A stretch of DNA of 64,000 nucleotides from Porpolomopsis calyptriformis. Its lineage: Eukaryota > Basidiomycota > Agaricomycetes > Agaricales > Hygrophoraceae. Below the pieces are notes generated by a model. It did no database searches, was not told where the DNA came from, and worked only from the letters and a program-made list of their open reading frames with translations. The translations under genes were made by a program, and so were the position numbers. The DNA lies in contig OX621171.1 in the NCBI GenBank assembly GCA_951640195.1, positions 1,550,001 through 1,614,000 of the forward strand, given 5' to 3'. Below are positions 43,800 to 54,968 of this stretch, one piece after another (the first letter of the stretch is position 1; each line of letters opens with the position of its first letter).

Positions 43800-46700
43800 G
43801 GTCTCACAACATCTCGACATGTCCACATTTGCAAAAGTATGACATATGGAACTCAAAAGAACACACTCACCCTTGCGCAGGTCTCTAAGAAAGCTGAAAT
43901 CTCTCAAAAAAAGTGGCAGTAGCATTCACAAGGTTTGAACTATCTCTTATGATTGTAAACTCTTATTGTATTGTGTAGAACTTACTACCCATGCCCATCA
44001 ATTGCTGGCTGATGCAACTCTCGAAAATGGCTCTTCACTAGCCAATAATTTCCCCATGCTCAATAACCAGAGTGGCCAGGATAATGGCTGGCAAGACATT
44101 GAAGGGGAATAAGATGACGAGGATCTCATTGAAGATTTTCAAAAGGATGTTTTAATTGAGTATGTCCCTCTCTCTTCCCAGGGCATTGTTTAACACCTTC
44201 AAAAAACAGTCTTCATGTCATTAAACCCCACCGTGGTTGCATTGACCAGTGGACTCGCACAGATTGAAATGCTGCCACCCAACTTGCATGGTCTGAACAA
44301 ATCCCATCACTTTCAGCTGCCTATGTTAAGTTCAAACATCAATCCAACCCCTCCCTTGCCATACAGTCATCGTCAGTTGCCCCAAAGTGTTACTTCCAAG
44401 TCAAAGTTATTAGCTTGCGAGGTAAGTCAACTCCTAGCATAGTTCACCCTTTTTTTGATATATCCTACTCAAGAGTACTATGAGAGGGAGTGTATTCCAC
44501 AAGAGGATGACCAACCTGCAAATATTTTACTAATCTCTCAAGGATTTTTAGGATGTTCTCTACTTGAGCCGACAACAGCATTCACTCTCAAAATCCTTAA
44601 ATTTTACCATCAGTTACACTGCCGCCAAGCATCTTTCAGCATTCAAGCCATGATCAAAGTTATCTGCTCAATGAACACTGTAAAATCAGCTGTTGGTCTT
44701 GACATCTTCGTATTAACAGTTCAGACTTTTTTTGCCTAGATGACATATTCTCAGCATCTCTGCACTTGGTTTTCAAGCACATTTGATGCATATCTTGCTA
44801 TCAAATGCTATGTCAAACATCTTATGGATCAGGCACTGGGTTGAGACACACCAGGCTGGTGTCTTCTGAATAGTTGTCTGCCATGCAGTTACAAGGTGAA
44901 TCTATCTACTCTTTTATTATTTCCTACTTCTCCAATGCTATCTTCCACAGCTCTCCGACAAACCACTGCTTAGCCCAGCTCACCTCCATGCAATGGATAG
45001 GAATTTCTCCCTCAAATGTGTTGATGGATCAGGTGAATTGGATGCCCATAGCTTTGTAACTGACTATCTTATTATTCCAGAAGATGTTGATGCATTTAAA
45101 GATGATGTTAAGACACAGCCAAAATCTGTAAAGCAACCAATGTCCATGTCTGACCAGATTGTTTTGTGTACAGACAACTGGACTGCTGCAAGCTCTGTAT
45201 CCAAAGAGACTGTGAAGGTATTTGAGCAGACAGGAATATTTATCTGTGCCTGTCATTGTGGAATAGTTGAAACATTTGCAGAAATTCATAGAAGTGGAGA
45301 ATTGTAAGTACATTATATATTCCACCATTCAATGCCAACTCAATTGGCTTCCCAGAGCGAGGTACAGACTTGCTACCCTCAATACTATTCTCAAGACATT
45401 CAGGGATGACCAGACTGTTGGGTCTGACATTGGATGTTCATTTACAGGTACTGTGGCACATAGTTCTCTAGGAAGTGAAGCATAATGCCTCCATCTCCAC
45501 TTGGTCCTCAATGCTTTCCATGGACACACTCACAAGTGAGCTTGCCAGCTCCAATTCCATCCTTTGTACTGTGAAGGTCTCAGTCTTGAGGACCTTGAGA
45601 CCTGCAAAAGGATTTTCTCATCTTCAAATGCTGTAGCACATCTAATCCAACATGCCTCATACTTCCATTGGTGACAATTCATTGACCTCCACTTTGATCA
45701 ATGGGACATTGACAAGTATTCTGAACTTAGTGAGTCTTAGATTCAACACTATCATATGTCTTCCCATGGTTTTGTGAGTAAACAACTTTATGTACAAGAA
45801 TTACCAGCAAGCACTTAAAATAATCGCTAACTACACCCCAGAAGTGGAGAACTTGAAGAAGATGTATGGCTATAAGGATGAAGACTTTGTGAAATGGTGC
45901 GAGGAAGAAGCTGAGTACCTTTGGAACCTCTCTCATGAACTGGAACAAGATGTACTCACAACAGCATATGTGGAAGCCTTAGAAGCACTGAACCAGGCTG
46001 AGTCTGTCAATATATTGTTTCAGTTGATTCACTCACAGTTTTGTTTCAGGATCCACTATCAGATGACCACATCTATCCCACTTAGTTTTATTTTATATGC
46101 TCCCACCAATTTTTCTCTAACCAGTTCACTCAACCCACAGTCAGCTCTAATAGTAAATGCAAGAACTACTGAAGCTGAACAGAAGATAGCGTACAACAGG
46201 TTCAGCCTGTCTTTGAATGCTATTGAAGATCTTGAATGTAAACTAGGTATCACAGAGCATTAGACACCCGCCTGCAACAAATTCCAGAAGGCATTTGCAT
46301 ACCTCAATAACCATCACTTCATTTGCACTGTTGAAACTCTTGAAGGACTGATAATACAGTGGTTACTTGAATTATTGAAGTCCAATCTCTCATCAACAGG
46401 TATGTTCTGTCATTCTGTTTATAATTCTATGTACTGACTATCTTTAAGGGTACAAGTTGCAGAAGCACATCACAAAAGTGATTGCTTGTCATTCCTCCAC
46501 CCTCCATACTACACTCGACAAATATAATCGGCTCACACCTCTCCAAGAACCTCCCCAACCTATCCTTAAATATGCAGATGTCATCAGCTACATGTGGCTT
46601 GGTGATTTGATCCTCCTCAAGCACTCGTGTTATGAGATCTTGAAAAAGCCATAGTCAGTTCAGTACAACCAGGATATCGCAGCAAAATACTTCAAGATAC

Positions 46701-47008
46701 TCCACACATGCAAGGAGATTGTTAGGCTAAATGTTGAGATTCAGTACCTTACTGCGTGGATCAACGACGAAGACCTACACTACACAGTTGTATTGGCCAC
46801 TCTCTCAACAACACATCCTCATCTAGCAGAGGAGATTAAGGCTGTTTCAGCTGCCCACAAATGGGTCAATGACCAGCATCACATTCATCTCAGCACCATA
46901 TACAGCCTAAAGGGCTACTCGGGTTCTCAGCCATCAATGAAGGAGGATGAAATGGATTGCAATGTTGACTCAACCATCAATGATAGCATAGGGGATGAGC
47001 TCACATGA
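43800..47008 (+). pseudogene. KDZ transposase
   Basis: Colinear exons read as the KDZ family: N-terminal part (RTDWNAATQLAWSEQIPSLS near 44250; CxC1-type), DGSGELDAHSFVTDYLIIP (44990-45080), VLCTDNWTAASSVSKETVKV, GIFICACHCGIVETFAEI (45150-45290), VGSDIGCSFTGTVAHSSLGS (45420-45480), LVLNAFHGHTH, YFHW-QFIDLHFDQWDIDKYS, EYLWNLSHELEQDVLTTAYV (45920), and the C-terminal helices (LQKHITKVIACHSSTL, YFKILHTCKEIVRLNVEIQY, INDEDLHYTVVLATLS). About 700-900 residues in all. A few TGA/TAG stops and shifts make this copy inactive. KDZ is a DDE-class fungal transposase family described with TET/JBP partners; no TET/JBP gene is seen here. Confidence 0.87.
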
Positions 47009-47056
47009 TTGACAGATTTCCTTGACACAATCCAATAAATACTTTGTGCTTAGGTT

Positions 47057-47419
47057 TATATGGGAAGAAACACAGGTGTCCTGGGTGATATATTCACTGA
47101 GATAAGTGTGCTCATTGTTGGCAACGATGAGCACAAACCCTTAGAGGGGTCGGGAATGGGTATTCCTGCCCAGTTGTATACTCAACGAGGTCACATGGGG
47201 GTAGGAACGGGTATTCCTGCCACAGTTGAACTCTGCCAAGAGGCCCACAGCCTGTATCCACTTATAGACTAAGGGATCAGATGTATAAGGCAGTCAGGAA
47301 CAGCTAATTGCTGGAGCAATCCCTGGTGCAGCAAAATCACCATCAGTTGTTCTAACTAGAATGATGTAATGGGTTAGAGTTCTATTCTAGTTAGGTACAT
47401 AAGCGGTAACAGTCAGGTG
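47057..47419. repeat. Right terminal inverted repeat of the KDZ element
   Basis: Partner of 40116-40479, ending CAGTCAGGTG before the TCTGTATT duplication. Confidence 0.92.
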
Positions 47420-47474
47420 TCTGTATTCTGGGCTGAGCACATTACTACCTGAAAGCGATTGGGCTGCTCACTGT

Positions 47475-47844
47475 TGTCATGGATACTTTTTCCCTTTTCT
47501 TTTAGTCATACTTGATTAGTCTTTGTTCCGTTCATCCTCCCGCTTTACCGCTTTATATATATAGAGACTGATCACATGTATCTCCTTTCCAACTCTTCAC
47601 GAGTCACATTCCGTTTCCTCCATTCTTTTTGTGACTCTTCACCAGTCACATTCTGGATTCCGCTTTGTAATCGTACATATGACTGACTCATGCCGACTCA
47701 GGTAGTTAGTATATAAAGCCTAACCTTTAGTCAGTAGGTTAAGTTCGATTCCTAGTTAGTTCTCCCACTCTTTAGTCGAATTCCATTTCCCTATCAGCCC
47801 CACCAACGCGAGAAGTAAAACCCTTCGACTACCAAATCATAACA
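47475..47844 (+). repeat. Gypsy D 5' LTR
   Basis: 370 bp, TGTCATGGATAC to ATCATAACA. Partner at 54385-54754. Confidence 0.95.
47684..47717 (+). promoter_or_regulatory. Gypsy D LTR promoter: TGACTCA and TATATAAA
   Basis: TGACTCA at 47684-47690 is 19 bases before TATATAAA at 47710-47717. The same pair lies at 54594-54600 and 54620-54627 in the 3' LTR. Confidence 0.65.
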
Positions 47845-48019
47845 AGAATTGAACTTCCTTCTTGCACATCAAACCACTTCCACTCTGGATCCTGCCAAAG
47901 ACTTAACAAGGTCAATCTTCTCATCTGCAGATTCAGATACTCCCTTTCAACCTATAGTATTCCAAACCCCTGCACAATCCATCATCCCTCTTTCCCCCTC
48001 ATCATCATCATTAACATCA

Positions 48020-49450
48020 ATGTCTCAAACATCTCAACAAGAATACGAAGCCGACCAAACTGTTCCCACACCAGGACCCAGCAACATTCCCCCCACCATT
48101 CAAGAAGAAGAAGAAGATGTCGTCCCATTCAACATGGAACAAGAGCTCAAAGACTTAAGAGCACAAATCGACCAGTTCCGTGGCTGGTATTACAATGAAG
48201 TCAACGTCAATGATGAACTCCGAAAAGAGCTAAAAGCCCTCAGAGAAAGTCGACGAGAAGAATCCAAACTGGCCACCCCACCCCCCCCCACACGATGACA
48301 ATCTATACTCCGAGGACCTGGGCTTTCCCCATCGAACCCTTTCATTTATGCCCCAAGAAGAACCCAATCCATCCAACCAACCTATCCCACTCAGCCTCAA
48401 CCACAACCACCCACTCAGACAACTGCCCCCCCCACATTTCCAGCCCCCACCAAAATCAAAATTGCCAATCCAACCGAGTACGATGGAACCCCTGAGAAAC
48501 TTGATGACTTCATTCACCAATGTTGACTCAATTTTGTGGTCAAGGACTATAACGACAAACAGAAGATCATCTACATGCTCTCTTATCTTGGTGACGGCAA
48601 TCCACGGGCTTGGGGATGACTGTTCACAGAGTCGGTTGATAGAATGAGGAATTATGTGTGGAACTACACAACATTTTTGGATGATTTTCAGGAAGCTTTC
48701 AGAAGGATTAACCCAGTGGCGAAGGCGCGGATTGAGCTAGAGAAAGTAAAGATGACAGGAACGATTGAAGACTACAACCTTCGGTTCATGCAACACGCAA
48801 CAAGAACTGAGTACAACGAGGCTGCCCTACTTCAGTTTTACAAAGCCGGACTCCCCCAGCCAATCCGAACGCGGATTGACTCGATGGACAATATGCTGTT
48901 GACCTTGCTGGATTGGACGACAAAAGCGGCCCAATTCGAGGAACAGTACCAGGAACAATGAGCCGAACAAGCACTGTGGTCAAGTCGAGATCAAAAAGGA
49001 AAGAAGTCCAAAGCCAAATCGAATCCCTGAGGAAACCCTTCCCACTCCACTACCACTACTTCATCCCCGATCAAACAAGAACCGAGAGAAGCCTCCCTCA
49101 AGACAGCGAAACGAGACAACTCCTCCATCACCTGCTACAACTGTGGCAAGAAAGGACACTATGCCAATGAATGTCGAAGCCCACATGCTGACGACGTTCC
49201 GGCACGTCAAGAATCCTTAACTTCCACTCAAGGAAAAGGAGGAAATCGCGGTTGAGGCAAAGGACGAAATGTCCGAACAATCAATCGGGTCAATACAGAG
49301 GAATCGGAAGCGTGGATTGAAGAAGTACCGGAGGACGAGAAAGAGAAAAGAACGGCGAAGGACGATCTGAAGGATATGGGAATTGCGAATTGGGACAAGG
49401 AGAGACGGGCTGCGCTAGCTCGAGCGTTAAAAGAGCAAAAGGATTTTTAG
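48020..49450 (+). pseudogene. Gypsy D gag
   Basis: ATG at 48020 (MSQTSQQEYEADQTVPTPGP), an acidic N-terminus and a coiled coil (QELKDLRAQIDQFRGWYYNE) to about 48298, a frame change in a C-rich run, then the capsid-like block (VKDYNDKQKIIYMLSYLGDG, RMRNYVWNYTTFLDDFQEAF, TIEDYNLRFMQHATRTEYNE) to 48961. The zinc knuckle CYNCGKKGHYANEC is at about 49133-49174. Stops at 48534, 48618, 48961 and 49252 are TGA, mostly at expected Arg codons. An open frame with a TTG start extends upstream to 47849 but ATG 48020 fits better. Confidence 0.85.
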
Positions 49451-49599
49451 TCCAGCTAAGTGCTAAAAGCCCGAGCACTTTAGCTGTGTCCCATGTATGT
49501 GTACCACCATCTATGAAAAGTTTTCGTTTTCTTGGCACACTTGAACAGGGCAAAGGTGCTCTTGAATTTTATCTTTGGATCACAAGTGCCGACAATCTT

Positions 49600-51090
49600 C
49601 GATGAGTAGCTATCATAGCACTCATTGACTCTGGCGCCTCAGGGAATTTTATTGACGAAGCATTCATTCGTCAAATAGAGATATCGACCTATCCATTGGA
49701 TGAGGTTATACCGGTATGAAACGCTGATGGTTCCGAGAACCAAGGAGGTCCCATCACACACGATACAGACCTGTTTATTGAGGCACCAGATTTATCTTTT
49801 CAAGAACGAATCCAGTTGGAGGTCACCAACTTAGGAAGAAAACAGCAGGTCATCCTCAGCTTTCCATGGCTCTTGCGACACAACCCTACCATCAATTGGA
49901 CAAAAGGCACCTTAACCTTCGCGTCTGGTGACATGCTGTTCAGTAGTATGCGAGTCGGAGTGTTGCCCCCACAGGAAGAACTCTACGTCTTTGATTCGAG
50001 TCTGAAACATGACTCTTTTATTCGCTTGGTTGGAGTTGACCACTCTTGACCAGTTTCTATTGAGGAGGATATCAAATCCTTCATTCCCAGTCGTTATCAT
50101 AATTTCTGGCGTGTTTTCCATACCGCAGAATTTGACAAACTTCCTCCTCAACGTCCCTTTGATCATGCAATCAACCTCTACCCGAACACCAAATTTCAAG
50201 TCGGAAAACTCTATCCCCTTTCTCCCTATGAACAGGTAGAACTCAACAAGTTTATTGACGAAAATCTCCGAACAGGTCAGATACGTCCATCGAAATCTCC
50301 TCAAGCTGCTCCTTTCTTCTTTGCGAAAAAGGCTGAAGAGATCAACGCCAAAGGTCTCAGTGCTGGTCTACATCCTATCCAGGACTATCGTTACATCAAT
50401 TCAAGAACCATTCCTGATCACTACCCCCTTCCCCTTTTGTCAGAAATCCTCCAAGTACCGAAGCTTGCTACTGCTTCTCTCTTTACCGTTATCGATATTC
50501 AATGGGGATTCAACAATATACGACTTAAGGAAGGCAACGAATGGAAAGCGGCTTTTATCACCAATCGAGGACTCTTCAAACTGACCGTTATATTCTTTGG
50601 ACTATGAAATTCCCCAGCATCTTTTCAACGAATGATAGACGTTCTTTTCAAACCTGTCTTGGACTCTGGCTGTGTTCACATCTACATTGATGACATTCTC
50701 ATCATGGGCGACACCCCTAAAGAAATTTGCCACTGGACCGATGAAACCCTCAAACTTATGGAGAAGAACCAGTTATCCACCAAACCTGTCAAATGTCAAA
50801 TGGAGAAGACCTCTGTAACCTATCTTGGTACGATCATCAGCAAAGGTCAACTTGCTATCAATCCAAAGAAGGTAGACGCCATCATCAATTGGCCTACACC
50901 CCAAAAACTGCGAGATCTCCAATCTTTCCTTGGCACCACCAACTTTTGGTGCCGCTACATCAAAAGTTTCTCCTCAGTCGTTCGTCCCCTTTGTGGCCTC
51001 TTGTGGAAAGGTCAACCTTGGGATTGGTCCCCCTTGTGTCAAAAAGCCTTTGAACAACTCAAGCACCTCATCACCATGGCCCCTGTCCTC
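49600..51090 (+). pseudogene. Gypsy D protease and reverse transcriptase
   Basis: Protease active site LIDSGASGNFIDEAFIRQ at about 49621-49674 and QVILSFPWLLRHNPTINWTK at about 49848. RT follows: DYRYINSRTIPDHYPLPLLS, FTVIDIQWGFNNIRLKEGNE, NSPASFQRMIDVLFKP, active site YIDDILIMG (YIDD at 50683-50694), YLGTIISKGQLAINPKKVDA, FLGTTNFWCRYIKSF and PVLL, where a SINE enters. Breaks are TGA at Arg (49602, 49717, 50047, 50606). Active-site residues are intact. Confidence 0.92.
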
Positions 51091-51685
51091 TTTTTTTTTT
51101 TTTTTTTTGTATTCAGCATTTATATACCGCAACAAGCAAACAAATGTGCTAAGACGCGGTGAAAATGGCCCCTGGTTGCACACCAGGGACCAATCCACGA
51201 CAACTCATTAACCCTCAGTGAGTACATCCCCTAAGCGGTTTTGCCTCACGGCTGTTGGGCCAAGGCCCTCCCTTTTCAAAGGGGGTCAATGCCACCAAGG
51301 GAGTCCTGATACGTGTACCCAATATATTTATAACTGGGAACAGGTTACCAGTCGGTCTCTTAGAGACCTACCCAATATTCTACTGCTAGTTAGTGATCCT
51401 AGCCAGGCGTGGGTTTTTCCCCTAGGGTCCCAAGGTCATTTCATGCAGTTACCTAGTGGCACCACCCACAGTTACCACTCCTGCATACGTTTCCATGGAC
51501 TAACTCATGGGTGTTTGACCCTAGACAGCCAGAAGACCCTCTAGAGTACTGACCGCATCCATAGTCTCACAGTCAATCCAAGTGGGTTTGCACCACTTGG
51601 CTTGAGCCAGGCTCGAACCACTGAGCTCCTGGCAGACCCCTGCCCCAGTTGGGACAGAGTTACTGATTAGCCACTCTGCCCCCCA
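51091..51685 (-). mobile_element. SINE copy 2, inserted in gypsy D pol
   Basis: 595 bp including a poly(T) run (reverse of the poly(A) tail) at 51091-51108, flanked by a perfect 11-bp duplication CCCCTGTCCTC (51080-51090 and 51686-51696). B box GGTTCGAGCC is at 51619-51610. Near-identical to copy 1 at 11923-12525 apart from a handful of transitions and tail length. Removal restores pol (PVLL then TP). Confidence 0.93.
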
Positions 51686-51696
51686 CCCCTGTCCTC

Positions 51697-52110
51697 CTCA
51701 CTCCTTGACCTGACCTACCTTATCTCTTAGAGACCAATGCCTCTGACTTTGGTATTGGCGCGGTCTTATCTCAGAAACACGACAACAGTTGGCACCCTGT
51801 TGGCTTTTTCTCGAAGTCCTTGCTCCCTGCCGAGTACAATTATCCTACCCATGATCTAGAAATGCTTGCGATTGTCACTTCCCTCAAGTATTGGTGCTAT
51901 CTCTTAGAAGGCGCAAGGGATACTGTGTTGATAAAAACAGACAATTTAGCGCTCAAATATTTCATGCAGAACAGATCCCTTTCCAGACGACAAGCACAAT
52001 GGATGGAATTCTTAGGCAGATTCGACTTCAAAATCGAGTACTCCCCTGGAGTCAAAAACAAAGCCGATGGACTCTCCCGCCGACCCGATCATCGTCATAC
52101 AGAAAAAGAA
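51697..52110 (+). pseudogene. Gypsy D RNase H
   Basis: LLETNASDFGIGAVLSQKHD, NYPTHDLEMLAIVTSLKYW, IKTDNLALKYFMQ and VKNKADGLSRRPDH give the RNase H order. The first catalytic Asp is Asn (ETNASD), a G-to-A change also seen in gypsy A. One stop (TGA) lies at about 51707. Confidence 0.88.
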
Positions 52111-53616
52111 GAACTACAAGGTCAAGCCCTCCTTCCTCCTGAACGTTTCATCAATGCCATCATTTCCATGTCCGAACCCTCTTTCATGTCAAGACTTCGT
52201 TTTCCCAACTTTAATCAAATCCCAGAGGACATTCGCATCAAACTGTCTGATCCCTCTTCCGGCTACTCCTTCACTGATGGAATTGTGAGAGATGCAGGAG
52301 ATCGTATTGTTGTGCCAGCGGACATATCGCTATGCACAGAGATAATTTGATTGACCCACTCCCTACCCCACGGAGGCCATCCCGGAATTGAGAAGACACG
52401 TGAGCTTGTGTTGCGGAACTACACCTGGAGTAGTGCTGCCCCTGATATCTGTGTATTTGTGTCATCCTGTCTGACCTGCCAACAAGTTAAGCTTTATCCT
52501 TCGAAGCCCGCAGGTCTCCTAGAACCCATTCCCCCTTCGTCTCGACCTTGGGAAGAAATCACCGCTGATCTAATTGTGGAACTCCCCCAATCATCTGGTT
52601 ACGATGCTGTCCTAGTCGTTGTTGACCGTTTTACTAAACGCGCTCACTTCATCCTGACAACTTCAAACATTTCAGCAGAAGGAGTCGCAAAACTCTTTAG
52701 GGACAATGTATGGAAACACCATGGCTGGCCAAAGAAGATCATAACCGATCAAGGAACCCAATTCGCTTCCAAATTCACAAAAGCTCTCAACACTCACTTG
52801 GGAATCATCTCCAGTCTATCCACCACCTATCATCCCCAAACTGACGGCCAAACGGAATGAACCAATCAAGAACTTGAACAATACCTTTGTTTATACACAA
52901 ACTTTATGCAAGATGATTGGTCCAACTGGCTATCTCCAGCTGAATTCGCATATAACAACCGACAACACTCCTCGACGAAACACACTCCCTTTTACCTTGA
53001 CACTGGCTAACATCCCTTCATCCCATCTGTCCCCGCAACTTCTACTTCCAATCCCGCAGCAGACGCCTTCCATGATCATCTCACAGAAGCCCGTGAAGAA
53101 GCCACAAAAGCCCTAGAAGCCACGGCAGAAACCATGAAGCGCTTTGCAGATCGCAAACGGAAAGATACCCAACTCCAAATAGGTCAATTCATTTATCTCG
53201 ATACACGTAACTTAAAGACAGGCCGTCCAACCCTCAAACTCGATGTCCAATGCACTGGACCATTCAAAATTCTAGAAAAAATAGGAAAAGTCTCTTATTG
53301 CCTGGCCCTCCCTATCTCCTGGAAAATACACGACATTTTTCATGTTTCACTCCTGAGACCCACTAACATCAACTCCGATCTCCATCCAGAAGAAGTGGAC
53401 GATAATCTCTGCCCACCTCCGGATGTTATTCAAGAGAAAGAAGAATACGAGGTTGAACAAATCCTTCAACATCATGGGTCTACCCGACGTCGCACGTATT
53501 TAGTCAAATGGGTCGGCTATCCCATTGAAGAAGCAACTTGGGAACTGAAGAAAAATCTACTCCACACGAAAGAACGAATTCTAGAATATGAACGATTAAT
53601 TCAAACGGCGACTTAA
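52111..53616 (+). pseudogene. Gypsy D integrase with chromodomain
   Basis: HHCC (LTHSLPHGGHPG; CLTCQQ), core residues in TADLIVELPQSS, IITDQGTQFAS and HPQTDGQTE, then AEFAYNNRQHSS, a GPF-like CTGPFKILEKI and a chromodomain (YEVEQILQHHG, TYLVKWVGYPIEEATWE) ending at TAA 53614-53616. Aromatic positions for methyl-lysine binding (Tyr, Trp, Trp) are kept. Breaks: TGA at 52348 and 52858 (Arg), one TAA and one frame change near 53000-53110. Confidence 0.92.
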
Positions 53617-53739
53617 TCACTCTTTCACAGTATCAACTCCCCTCGTTTATATTTTTCACCTCCATCACCTTTTTCAAACTCCGACCAGTCCTTATAATCC
53701 TCTTCACCTCTGTCTCCCCTCTCAAAAATTGATATCACT

Positions 53740-54304
53740 ATGCCCACTGAATGTTCTTATCAAACTGCCCGCAAATCCACTGGTGGTCGTCCACCCTGTA
53801 CTCCTTGCATGTCCACTGGAGGACAACCTCCTCGTCGCGCTCTCCCTCCACTCACTTCTACCTCCTCTGCCTACAGTGAGGCAGAACTCGCTGGACAACT
53901 CTGGTAACACAATCACCGCGCATGAAACCAGGACCTTGCCATATGGCCAGAGGAAATCGTCGCACCACCCATCCCACCTGAGCAGATCATTGAGTCGTTG
54001 AAGAAGGATATCAATTATCACAAGGTTAAATGAAGAATTGTACAATCAAGGGTTGAGTTTGGATGGAAAAAGAAGAGTGAGCAAATATTGGCGAGAACAG
54101 GCCAAGTACTGGGGAGCAAAACACGAGGAAGTCACAAAGGTACTTCCCCATCTCGACTCTCCTGCTCACCCTGTTTTCCCAGGTCTGCTCATCGTTCCCC
54201 CTGGTTCGTCGTCAAACCCCATCACCATCCCCAACGACGACAATACTTCCCCGGCTGACATTATTTCCCTGTCGACCACCATCTCCGACAAGGACTTGTC
54301 TTAG
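53740..54304 (+). pseudogene. Gypsy D accessory ORF with a histone H3 tail copy
   Basis: ATG at 53740, 123 bases after the pol stop. The first residues are MPTECSYQTARKSTGGRPP: QTARKSTGG is identical to histone H3 residues 5-13, centred on Lys9. A second, weaker copy follows (CMSTGGQPPRRALP, compare H3 STGGKAPRKQLA). The frame has TAA at 53905 and TGA near 53920 (Arg), then PEEIVAPPIPPEQIIESLKK, a one-step frame change near 54030 and a helical part (LSLDGKRRVSKYWREQAKYW) with a Pro/Ser/acidic tail to TAG 54302-54304. Gypsy E has the same layout. The match is seen directly; that it is methylated or read by chromodomains is inference. Confidence 0.75.
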
Positions 54305-54384
54305 TCCTTCCCCTCCTCTGCACCCATCAACACTCTCGAAGCCGCCTCGAATTTCAGGACGAAATTCCTTTTAGTATGGGTGTA

Positions 54385-54754
54385 TGTCACGGATACTTTT
54401 TCCCTTTTCTTCTAGTCATACTTGATTAGTCTTTGTTCCGTTCATCCTCCCGCTTTACCGCTTTATATATATAGAGACTGATCACATGTATCTCCTTTCC
54501 GACTCTTCACAAGTCACATTCCGTTTCCTCCATTCTTTTTGTGACTCTTCACCAGTCACATTCCGGATTCCGCTTTGTAATCGTACATACAACTGACTCA
54601 TGCCGACTCAGGTAGTTAGTATATAAAGCCTAACCTTTAGTCAGTAGGTTAAGTTCGATTCCTAGTTAGTTCTCCCACTCTTTAGTCGAATTCCATTTCC
54701 CTATCAGCCCCACCAACGCGAGAAGTAAAACCCTTCAACTACCGAATCATAACA
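54385..54754 (+). repeat. Gypsy D 3' LTR
   Basis: 370 bp, TGTCACGGATAC to ATCATAACA, followed by the ACTGT duplication. Confidence 0.95.
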
Positions 54755-54968
54755 ACTGTAACAGATATTACTGTTACAGTGTGTACATTAGGGATGTAGT
54801 CCTTATGTATTGGTATTTGTACCAGAGAGCAGTATATAGGCAGTATTTACCCTTATTTAGGTAGTTCTTTTTATATCTTGCCACTACTCATACCAGGTTT
54901 AGATATATCCAATAGATATTGGTTGTATCCAGCTGGTTGTGAGTACTGCAAGATCAAGAACTCTTATA

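Larger units (their letters stand above)
40116..47419 (+). mobile_element. KDZ-type DNA transposon, 7.3 kb, with passenger gene
   Basis: Terminal inverted repeats of about 364 bp starting CACCTGACTG, perfect 8-bp duplication TCTGTATT (40108-40115 and 47420-47427). Plus strand: KDZ transposase (about 43800-47008). Minus strand: a passenger gene (about 40510-43480), starting head-to-head with the transposase. An 8-bp duplication is as reported for Zisupton-related elements. The integrase frame of gypsy B is restored if it is removed. Confidence 0.93.
47475..54754 (+). mobile_element. Gypsy D, full-length chromodomain LTR retrotransposon
   Basis: 7280 bp, LTRs of 370 bp at each end and perfect duplication ACTGT (47470-47474 and 54755-54759). 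Order: gag, protease, RT, RNase H, integrase, chromodomain, then an accessory ORF with a histone H3-like start. A SINE interrupts pol at 51091-51685. The two LTRs differ at about nine sites by eye, all transitions. It is close kin to gypsy E. Confidence 0.95.
47472..54968 (+). mobile_element. Solo LTR F (about 212 bp) split by gypsy D
   Basis: Bases 47472-47474 plus 54760-54968 form a block from TGTAACAGATATT to CTCTTATA, flanked by CTCAC on both sides (47467-47471 and 54969-54973). Removing it joins gypsy B integrase GCS to PYFAVTGSQPLL. Ends are TG and TA, the latter probably decayed CA. A TATA-like GCAGTATATAGG lies at about 54825. Family unknown. Confidence 0.72.

Noticed and set aside
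49290..49553. Minus-strand ORF in gypsy D gag/protease
   Set aside because: It overlaps the zinc-knuckle/protease linker and has no parallel in the other families' antisense slot.
51218..51544. A 108-codon frame present in both SINE copies
   Set aside because: The two copies are almost identical DNA, so a shared frame is expected; it has no motif and lies in a pol III-type element.
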